Shown here: positions 6,880 through 13,003 of the stretch, in pieces
Layout of the letters: every line of letters begins with the position of its first letter
Position numbering within the stretch: position 1 is the stretch's first letter
NCBI GenBank assembly: GCA_041552055.1
Contig: JBFELO010000101.1
Span: forward strand, 1 to 16,418
DNA: 16,418 nucleotides
Origin: JBFELO01 sp041552055
GTDB taxonomy: Bacteria > Acidobacteriota > Thermoanaerobaculia > Thermoanaerobaculales > Sulfomarinibacteraceae
Direction: 5' to 3'
Notes under the pieces: generated by a model
What the model was told of the DNA's origin: nothing
The model's database searches: none
Seen by the model: the letters and a program-made list of their open reading frames with translations, nothing else
Translations under genes and position numbers: made by a program

Positions 6880-6895
6880 ACCTATGAGGTTCGCG

Positions 6896-7804
6896 ATGCG
6901 ACGACGCGTCTCGGTTTTTCACAGGCTGGCATGGCGGGTCCGACCGCCGGTGCTGGCGCTCGGAGGCGGCGGAGCGCGTGGATTCGCCCATCTCGGCGTC
7001 TTGCAGGTCCTCGACGAGCAGGGCCTTCCGGTGCGCGCGGTCGCGGGGACCAGCATGGGTGCGGTCATCGGTGCGATGTACTGTTCCGCCGGTTCCGCAG
7101 AGCCGGTCATTGACGCGTGGCAAAGGGCGATCGATGAGGATCTGGTGCCCCCGGTGCGCACGATGAGGAGGATCCCGGAGGCCCATCAGCACGAGCACCC
7201 ACTGGTTCAGGTCGCCCGCAAGCTCCGCAACCGAATCGTGGTGTCGTTCGTGGTCAACCGATCCACGATGCTCGACGACAAAGACCTGGTGCGTGTGTTC
7301 GACCTCCTGATCCCGGACATCACGATCGAAGACCTGCCGCTGCCGTTCGTGGCCGTGGCCACGGACCTCGAGAGCGGTGACGAGGTTCGAATCCGCGAGG
7401 GATCATTGCGGCACGCTCTCAAGGCTTCGAGCGCGATTCCGGGAGTCTTGCCCGCCGTCCGGTTCGACGGTCGTCTTCTGGTTGACGGTGGGGTCGTGGC
7501 CGAAGTACCGGTTGCATCTGCGAAGGCTCTGGGCTGGCCGGTCGTGGCGGTGGACGTGTCCATGGAGCCGCCGCCATTGCAGGAGCACGACATGGTGCTC
7601 GACACCATGATGAGGACGCAGATGTTCACCGCCCGCCTGCTGAGGCGTCGTCAGCTGTCGAAGGTCCGCGCGGTCATCAGACCGCGGGTCGGTCACACGA
7701 CGTGGGCGGACTGGGACAGGTTCGACGAGCTGGTCGCGGAAGGGCGGCGCGCGGCTGTGGACTTCTTTGGGCTTCCCGAGGAGTCCGCCACGCGCGCTCC
7801 ATGA
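6896..7804 (+). CDS. Patatin-like phospholipase (RssA/NTE-type)
   Basis: 302 residues from the ATG at 6896, chosen because GAGGT at 6886-6890 lies five bases upstream; in-frame ATGs at 6863 and 6884 lack ribosome binding sites. The patatin fold is shown by the glycine-rich oxyanion loop ALGGGGARGFAHLGV (21-35), the nucleophile elbow GTSMG with Ser53, and the catalytic Asp197 in LLVDGGVVAEVP, giving a complete Ser-Asp dyad. The basic, Arg-rich start (MRRRVSVFHRLAWRVR) is not a signal peptide. Family members hydrolyse acyl esters of phospholipids or lysophospholipids on the cytoplasmic side of the membrane; the substrate here is unknown. The gene is convergent with a polysaccharide deacetylase gene and appears monocistronic. 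Confidence 0.92.
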   Translation: MRRRVSVFHRLAWRVRPPVLALGGGGARGFAHLGVLQVLDEQGLPVRAVAGTSMGAVIGAMYCSAGSAEPVIDAWQRAIDEDLVPPVRTMRRIPEAHQHEHPLVQVARKLRNRIVVSFVVNRSTMLDDKDLVRVFDLLIPDITIEDLPLPFVAVATDLESGDEVRIREGSLRHALKASSAIPGVLPAVRFDGRLLVDGGVVAEVPVASAKALGWPVVAVDVSMEPPPLQEHDMVLDTMMRTQMFTARLLRRRQLSKVRAVIRPRVGHTTWADWDRFDELVAEGRRAAVDFFGLPEESATRAP

Positions 7805-7882
7805 TGCCGGCCAGAGGACACCGCGACACCGACACCTCGATCGCCCCGAACGGCAGACCTCTGACAGCGCCTCGTGCGGGCG

Positions 7883-7960
7883 TGCCATCTTCAACAATCT
7901 TGTGACCTCGTTGGAGCCGCACGCCAACGCCTGTCGGTCGCAAGATTGTTGAAGGTGGCA
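7883..7960. repeat. 20-bp inverted repeat with 38-nt spacer between convergent genes
   Basis: TGCCATCTTCAACAATCTTG (7883-7902) and CAAGATTGTTGAAGGTGGCA (7941-7960) are reverse complements except for one position, which would be a G-U pair in RNA. The arms are AT-richer than their surroundings and 38 nt apart. It lies between the stops of the patatin (+) and deacetylase (-) genes. It may act as a two-way transcription terminator or an RNA 3'-end stem, or be a short non-autonomous element. I see no target-site duplication. Confidence 0.75.
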
Positions 7961-8069
7961 ACCACGGGGAGCGCGCCGGGGAGAGGGCGCGTTGAAAGGA
8001 GTAGAGGGTTGCGAAATGGGGCCGATCACGCCCACACGCCCACAGACCCTTCCGGGATGGGTGGGGGAT

Positions 8070-8087
8070 CCAGCATCCAGCATCTGG
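8070..8087 (-). repeat. 7-bp-period repeat just past the deacetylase stop
   Basis: CCAGCAT CCAGCAT CTGG on the plus strand, or CCAGATGCTGGATGCTGG on the minus strand, beginning 2 bp after the stop codon. It has the same form as the two motifs at 708-758. The self-complementary CCAG...CTGG ends allow a small hairpin. Confidence 0.5.
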
Positions 8088-8089
8088 TC

Positions 8090-9556
8090 CTACTTGGCGT
8101 TCACTTCCTCGTGTTTCGTCGCGGCCCGCTCGAGCCAGGGACGCCACGTATCCGAGTTGGCTAGAAGCTCGCCGACCGTCGCCGGCTCCAGACCGCGAGA
8201 TCGGAGGTTGTCGAGGAACCGCGGCAGTTCGTTCCACGGCGGGTCGGGCCGCTCACTCGACAGGTGCATGAGCACGATGCCGCCCTCGAGCCGGGGGAAT
8301 CGGAGCAGCCGATCGACCATCCGGTCCGGGTCACGGTACAGGGCCGAGTGCTCGTCACTGACCCAGTCCAGTGAATCGAGCGACGCCCCCTCGAGCGAGC
8401 TCCACCTCACGTGGAGGTAGCCGATCTCCATCGCCCACCCACGCAGGAGTGCGTTCTCTTCCCCGTAGGGCGCGCGCCACAAAGGTGCCATCGTTCGGCC
8501 GGTCGCCCTGAAGAACGCCTGTTCGGTGCGCCGGAGTTGGTCGTGGAACCATGCGCGGCTTACGTTGGGGAGCAGGTCATGGCGGCCATTCGATGCGTAC
8601 GACGTGAGGTGTTCGTGTGAGTAGGTGTGGTTGCCGAACTCGTGGCCGGCGAGCAGCGCGTGGCGGACGAGACCCGGGTTGGCATCGATGTACTCGCCGG
8701 TGACGAACAGCGTGCCACGCAGGTCGATGCTGTCCAGCACGTCCAGCAGGTCGGTGGTCCCTGTGCCGGAGTCCGCACCGTCGAAAGTGATGGCGATTCG
8801 TGGGCCGCAGTCGGTCACGAGATGGAGCACCGGCGGAGCTCCTCGTGCGATGAGTCGATCGTCGCGAGACAGTACTCGCGGCGTTGCGAGAGGGGGAGGC
8901 GTGACCGTGGCGGTCGGGCTGGGGACCGGGGTGGGGGTCGAGGATGGGGATGGAGTACGGGAAGGAGAGGGAGAGGGCGCTGCCGTGGCGATTGGCGCGG
9001 TCGCTGCCGAAATCACGACAGGCGGTTGAGCCAACGACACAATCTGAACACTCTCCGTCGAAGGTGGCACTTCGAGGCCGTTCAGTGATCTGCTGCCTTC
9101 GCTGTCCAGCGCCACCTCGATGGGGGTAGATCCCTGCGCGATCACCAGGAGTTGTGCGTCGGGAGGGCCCTCGACATCGAGCCGCCACCCACCATCCTCC
9201 CAAGCCAGCCACCCCGAGACGGGGATTGGAGGCGCCGATCCGAGCTGGACATGTGCCGGTACGTGGGTGGACTCCTGGAGGAGCACCGCGAGGTGGCTCC
9301 CAACGGTTGCGAGCAGCAGCGCGGCAGCCGACGCCACTACGGCGATCGACCAGTGGGGTGCGATCGTTGACCGAAGCGCCTCCAGCGCAATACTCGGAAC
9401 TCGCTGTGCGCCGCGAATGGCGCGGCACTGCCGGCTGCAGAAGATCCGATCCCCCCACTCGTTCGCACAGCGGTCACAGACCCAGCGGCCACAGCTCGAG
9501 CAACGGAGCTTCGCCTCGTGAGAGGGGTGGACGTGGCAGTGGGAGACTGCCCGCAT
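8090..9556 (-). CDS. Membrane-anchored polysaccharide deacetylase with N-terminal zinc-finger-like module
   Basis: 488 residues from the ATG at 9554-9556; no clear ribosome binding site is visible, and a TTG at 9616 is an alternative start. Residues 7-44 form a B-box-like Cys/His cluster (C7, H10, C19, C22, C27, C30, C40, C44). A single membrane helix follows (about 69-93), then a small beta-rich segment (101-185), a Ser/Thr/Pro linker (185-226) and a NodB deacetylase domain (about 245-465). NodB motifs: TFDGAD (257-262, Asp259 and a metal-ligand position), NHTYSH with His310 and His314, RAPYG (361-365), DW at 397-398, and GIVLMH with His431. The enzyme would remove acetyl groups from N-acetylated sugars outside the inner membrane. 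The zinc module would lie in the cytoplasm, an unusual pairing. Motif 1 is the TFDG variant rather than TFDDG. The gene is divergent from pgsA. Confidence 0.87.
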   Translation of the reverse strand: MRAVSHCHVHPSHEAKLRCSSCGRWVCDRCANEWGDRIFCSRQCRAIRGAQRVPSIALEALRSTIAPHWSIAVVASAAALLLATVGSHLAVLLQESTHVPAHVQLGSAPPIPVSGWLAWEDGGWRLDVEGPPDAQLLVIAQGSTPIEVALDSEGSRSLNGLEVPPSTESVQIVSLAQPPVVISAATAPIATAAPSPSPSRTPSPSSTPTPVPSPTATVTPPPLATPRVLSRDDRLIARGAPPVLHLVTDCGPRIAITFDGADSGTGTTDLLDVLDSIDLRGTLFVTGEYIDANPGLVRHALLAGHEFGNHTYSHEHLTSYASNGRHDLLPNVSRAWFHDQLRRTEQAFFRATGRTMAPLWRAPYGEENALLRGWAMEIGYLHVRWSSLEGASLDSLDWVSDEHSALYRDPDRMVDRLLRFPRLEGGIVLMHLSSERPDPPWNELPRFLDNLRSRGLEPATVGELLANSDTWRPWLERAATKHEEVNAK

Positions 9557-9663
9557 CAAGGGCGGTCCGCCGCTAACCCCGCGTCGACGTTGGAGAACGA
9601 GTGGGGTCGACCGCAACCGAGCGATTCAGGAGGCGCCAGAGGCCGCGTCGCGTGCCCGGGAGG

Positions 9664-9692
9664 GTGACGTGTCTCGCGGCGCAGGATAGAAT
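9664..9692 (+). promoter_or_regulatory. Promoter of the pgsA-exporter operon
   Basis: GTGACG (9664-9669) and TAGAAT (9687-9692) are 17 bp apart. The predicted transcript starts about 47 bases before the pgsA ATG and includes AAGGAG at 9733-9738. The -10 hexamer is the same as upstream of the YqeB-type and patatin genes. Confidence 0.55.
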
Positions 9693-9745
9693 CGGCGGGC
9701 ATCTCGCGTCCGAGCTCGCGGAGCCGTTGAGCAAGGAGTCCGTGC

Positions 9746-10288
9746 ATGTGGAACGTGCCCAACACGCTGACTGTCAGTCGCATCTTCCTGGCTCCGCTGT
9801 TGGTCGTCGTTCTGCTCACGGAAATCCCGGACAAGGAGTTCTGGGGGCTGGCCATATTCCTGCTGGCGGCGCTGACCGACCTGCTCGACGGCATTATAGC
9901 CCGACGGACGGGCCGGATCACAGAGACCGGCGCGATGCTCGATCCGATCGCGGACAAGCTTCTTATGAGCGCCGCCTTCATCTCCCTGGTAGGGCTCGAC
10001 CTCGCACCGGCATGGATGGTGTTCTGCATCGTGGCGCGTGAGTTCGCGGTGACCGGGCTGAGGATGGTGGCGTTGCAGCGCGGAATCGCGATCGCGGCCA
10101 ACGAGTGGGGCAAGGCGAAGACCACGAGTCAGGTCATCGCGGTGTCGCTGCTGATCCTCGGTGACAACCTGGGCCAGTGGCAGGTCCTGAGCATGATCGC
10201 TCTCTGGATCGCCCTGATTCTCACGATGGTTTCGATGTTTGTCTACTTCAAGCAGAACTGGCGCGTGGTGACGACCACGGGAGAGTAG
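9746..10288 (+). CDS. pgsA: CDP-diacylglycerol--glycerol-3-phosphate 3-phosphatidyltransferase
   Basis: 180 residues, normal for PgsA. The enzyme joins glycerol-3-phosphate to the phosphatidyl group of CDP-diacylglycerol to make phosphatidylglycerophosphate, the committed step to phosphatidylglycerol and cardiolipin, in the inner membrane. The complete CDP-alcohol phosphatidyltransferase signature is present: D45, D48-G49, A52-R53, G62, D66, D70 with the spacing D-x2-DG-x2-AR-x8-G-x3-D-x3-D. The typical N-terminus MWNVPNTLTVSRIFLAPLL and several hydrophobic helices are visible. The start at 9746 has AAGGAG seven bases upstream. The exporter gene begins 3 bp after the stop, so the two form an operon. 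Among family members, PgsA is favoured by length and by the NxLTxxR start; the sequence does not strictly exclude other CDP-alcohol transferases. Confidence 0.93.
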   Translation: MWNVPNTLTVSRIFLAPLLVVVLLTEIPDKEFWGLAIFLLAALTDLLDGIIARRTGRITETGAMLDPIADKLLMSAAFISLVGLDLAPAWMVFCIVAREFAVTGLRMVALQRGIAIAANEWGKAKTTSQVIAVSLLILGDNLGQWQVLSMIALWIALILTMVSMFVYFKQNWRVVTTTGE

Positions 10289-10291
10289 AGC

Positions 10292-12853
10292 ATGAGCCAG
10301 GGGCTGCTGCCGCGACGGCTCGCCCTGGCGCTGGTGCGCGTCGGTCGTCGGTTCCCGCGCGCCGTCCTGCTGGCGGCGCTGGGGGCGTGGTTGGTGGCGG
10401 GCCTTGCCGCAACGCGCCTCGACGTGGAGACCGACATCCTGTCGCTCGTGCCGGCCGAGAATCCGGTGGTGCGCGATTTCACGACGACCATCGAGCTTTT
10501 CGGTTCGGTGGATACGCTGCTCGTCGTCGTCAGGCTCGAGCAGGGCAACGACCTCGAGCCGGCGCTCGAATTCACCGACCGCCTGGCCAGATCGCTCAGG
10601 GAATGGCAGCTCATCGACTGGGTCGAGTACCGGGTCGAGAGTAGTGCGGAGACGGCCTTCCCGCTGCTCGGGCACGCAACCCTCCTGCTCGGGCCGGACC
10701 AGATTCGAGATCTCCTCGAACGGCTGTCCGAGGACGCGCTGGCGGACCAGATGGCACGCGTGCACAGCCAGTTGCTCGCACCCCAGAGCATGTTCACCAA
10801 GGACTTCGTGAGGGTCGATCCGATGGGGTTCCTGGCGCAGATTCTCGACAACGTCCGGCTTGGAGGGGTCGGCATCAGCGTCGACGCGGAAACCGGGTGT
10901 TTGATGGATCCGGAGCGGCGGATGCTGCTGATGGTGGCGAAGCCGACCGGTCCGGCGCAGGACTTGGCGTTCGATCGAGAGCTGACACGAGGTCTCCGGG
11001 AGCGATTGGCCCAGGTCGAGGAGGCCTGGCACGGAGACGGCTGGGACGGGGACCCTCCTCGGGTGGAGTTCACCGGTGGCCACGTCATCGCGCTCGCCGA
11101 CAGCGATCTGATCACCACGGACGCGATCGTGGGGGTGGTGTCATCGCTCGTGGGAGTGATGGTGCTGTTCGTGCTCGCCTTCCGCAGATTCTCGGCGATC
11201 GTGTTCGCCATTGTGCCGCTGGTGACCGGCCTCGCGCTGACGATCGTCTTCGTGTCGCTGGCTCTCGGTCGCCTCAACTCGCTCACGGCCGCCTCGGGCG
11301 GGCTGCTCATCGGGCTCGGGATCGACTTCATCATCGTCCTGTACGGGCGGTACGTCGAGGAGCGCCAGCTGGGGAGGGAGCACGATGCGGCAATCGATTC
11401 GATCGGGCGGTTCACCGGGGTCGGCGTGGTCCTGGGGGCGGTGACCACGGCCGCCACTTTTCTCGCCTTCCTCGCGACCGAGTTTCGAGGCCTGTCAGAA
11501 CTCGGCCTCCTGACCGGCATCGGGATCCTGATCTTGATGGCGGCCGTGTTCCTCCTGCTGCCCGCGATGCTGACATTAGTGGACGGCCGTTGGAGCAGTG
11601 ACCGGTCGCTGGCGCTGCGCTCGTTCGGATCGGACAAGCTCTGCCGGCTGTGCCTCAGGCATCCGGGTTGGACGCTGGTCGTGGGCCTTGCAGTCACGCT
11701 GCTCATGGCGATCGCCGCGTCGGGGCTGGGGTTCGACGATGACATGCGCAACCTGAGGTCGAGCGCCAACCCGGGCTCGATTCTCCGTGACGAAGTGATG
11801 GCGGCGTTCGGCCTGCGGTTTTCACCGATGACGGTCCGCATCGACGGGCCGGACGAGGCTCACGCGTTGGCGACCGCCCGCCGGATGCTGCCGGAACTCG
11901 AAAAGCTCGTTGACGGGATCACGTTGGCGAGCATCGATACCATCGCCGACGTCGTCCCCCCGATCGAAATGCAGCGGGAGGTGATTTCAATTCTCGCGGG
12001 CGGCGCTCCAGGGCCGTCGGAGGTGCGGGCACGCATGGAGAGCGCATTGCGGGCCGCGGGCCTCAACCCGGTGGCGTTCGACGAGGGCATCGAACACCTG
12101 ACGAGCGCGCTCTCGGTTCGCGAGCCGCTGGCGCTGTCGGAACTCCGATCGACAACCCTCGCGCGGGTGGTCGATCGCTACGTCGTTCGCCACGAGGACG
12201 GGGTCTCCACGGCCATCTACTGCTATCCGCCGGCCGGGCAGTGGCGACGGCAGGCGCCGCTGGCCCTGGTCGATCTGGTGACCCGCTATCCCAACGCCGT
12301 TGTGACCGGCCCAAACGTCGTATCGGCAGAGCTGCGCAGAATCGTGTGGGGAGACGCCGCTCGAGCGGCCGCTCTGGGCCTGGTCTTGGTGTTTTGTCTA
12401 CTGTGGGCCGACCTCGGGAGTCCGCTCCGTTCGTCGCTCGCGTTGCTCCCACTGTCCCTGGGCATGGTCTGGATGCTGGGTGGGATGGCGCTGTTCGGTC
12501 TTCGCATCAACTTCATGAACATCTTCGTTGCGACCATGGTCATCGGGATCGGCGTCGACTACGGCGTCCATCTGCTGCACCGGTGGTACGAGTCGGGCGG
12601 TCGGCCCGAGGCGCTGCAGGGTACCGCGAAGGCGATCGCGGTCGCTGCGCTCACCACGATGGTCGGCTTCGGCTCGCTGGTGCTGTCGCACTTCCCCGGA
12701 TTGAGGTCGGTGGGGTCGGCAGCGATTTTCGGGGCGCTGGCGACGGCGGTGGCGAGCATCACCGTGCTTCCGGCCGTCCTGTCGAAACTCGGTATGGATC
12801 GCCGGCACGTCGAACTGGGCGAGGGCGACGGATCGGTCGGCCCGGATGGATGA
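10292..12853 (+). CDS. RND-superfamily exporter of the MMPL/HpnN type
   Basis: 853 residues with the two-fold RND layout: a membrane helix (about 22-42), a large periplasmic loop (43-275), five helices (about 277-440), a linker and helix 7 (about 463-483), a second periplasmic loop (484-690) and five helices (about 692-830). The equivalent helices TM4 and TM10 carry GLGIDFIIVLYGRY (Asp345) and GIGVDYGVHLLHRW (Asp756), the acidic positions expected in proton-coupled MMPL transporters. The periplasmic loops are shorter than in AcrB-type drug pumps, and the protein looks like the hopanoid-type HpnN or mycobacterial MmpL branch, which move lipids across the envelope. A lipid substrate fits the 3-bp spacing after pgsA, but this is inference; no hopanoid genes are in the window. 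The C-terminal tail (835-853) is charged and short. Confidence 0.88.
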   Translation: MSQGLLPRRLALALVRVGRRFPRAVLLAALGAWLVAGLAATRLDVETDILSLVPAENPVVRDFTTTIELFGSVDTLLVVVRLEQGNDLEPALEFTDRLARSLREWQLIDWVEYRVESSAETAFPLLGHATLLLGPDQIRDLLERLSEDALADQMARVHSQLLAPQSMFTKDFVRVDPMGFLAQILDNVRLGGVGISVDAETGCLMDPERRMLLMVAKPTGPAQDLAFDRELTRGLRERLAQVEEAWHGDGWDGDPPRVEFTGGHVIALADSDLITTDAIVGVVSSLVGVMVLFVLAFRRFSAIVFAIVPLVTGLALTIVFVSLALGRLNSLTAASGGLLIGLGIDFIIVLYGRYVEERQLGREHDAAIDSIGRFTGVGVVLGAVTTAATFLAFLATEFRGLSELGLLTGIGILILMAAVFLLLPAMLTLVDGRWSSDRSLALRSFGSDKLCRLCLRHPGWTLVVGLAVTLLMAIAASGLGFDDDMRNLRSSANPGSILRDEVMAAFGLRFSPMTVRIDGPDEAHALATARRMLPELEKLVDGITLASIDTIADVVPPIEMQREVISILAGGAPGPSEVRARMESALRAAGLNPVAFDEGIEHLTSALSVREPLALSELRSTTLARVVDRYVVRHEDGVSTAIYCYPPAGQWRRQAPLALVDLVTRYPNAVVTGPNVVSAELRRIVWGDAARAAALGLVLVFCLLWADLGSPLRSSLALLPLSLGMVWMLGGMALFGLRINFMNIFVATMVIGIGVDYGVHLLHRWYESGGRPEALQGTAKAIAVAALTTMVGFGSLVLSHFPGLRSVGSAAIFGALATAVASITVLPAVLSKLGMDRRHVELGEGDGSVGPDG

Positions 12854-12860
12854 TGGTCGA

Positions 12861-12886
12861 GACAGAGCCCTGTGGACAGGGATGTC
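12861..12886 (+). terminator. Hairpin after the exporter gene
   Basis: CCCTG (12868-12872) and CAGGG (12877-12881) form a stem with a TGGA loop. It can extend by GACA/TGTC at 12861-12864 and 12883-12886 across an internal loop. It lies 8 bp past the stop codon and has no T-tract. Confidence 0.35.
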
Positions 12887-12960
12887 GGCCCGGTGCCGCG
12901 AGAGTCGGCCGCCGGATCGGTTGGCGTTGGCTCGCGAGTTGCGCGGGCACGAGCCGCTGG

Positions 12961-12969
12961 TGATACCCT
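12961..12969 (+). promoter_or_regulatory. Possible extended -10 upstream of the Lon-like gene
   Basis: TGATACCCT reads as TGn plus TACCCT, 34 bp before the ATG. TTGCGC at 12939-12944 is a poor -35 at 19 bp spacing. It would give the protease its own transcript apart from the pgsA-exporter operon. Confidence 0.35.
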
Positions 12970-13003
12970 CTCCGGAACGGCGCGAAGGGTCGAAGGAGGA
13001 GCC

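Larger units (their letters stand above)
6200..6895. other. 696-bp non-coding region between divergent genes, rich in inverted repeats
   Basis: The region lies between the beta-helix gene (-) and the patatin gene (+). Frames are open through it on both strands, but their products are low-complexity readings of repeats and are not credible proteins. In order: the beta-helix leader and promoter (6200-6253), about 110 bp with nothing recognisable, a small TCCCC/GGGGA hairpin (6371-6393), more unremarkable sequence, four consecutive hairpins (6520-6580), the 108-bp tandem repeat (6623-6838), and a TAGAAT box before the patatin gene. The density of palindromes sets it apart from the other gaps here. 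Confidence 0.7.

Noticed and set aside
7883..7960. Insertion-sequence remnant
   Set aside because: The arms could be terminal repeats, but the spacer is only 38 nt, no target-site duplication is visible and there is no transposase fragment.
9626..11083. 485-residue minus-strand frame opposite pgsA and the exporter
   Set aside because: It spans two well-supported genes and the pgsA promoter, and its product is Arg/His/Gln-rich with no domain.
10243..11841. 532-residue minus-strand frame opposite the exporter gene
   Set aside because: It is Ser/Arg-rich low-complexity antisense translation of a clear RND exporter.
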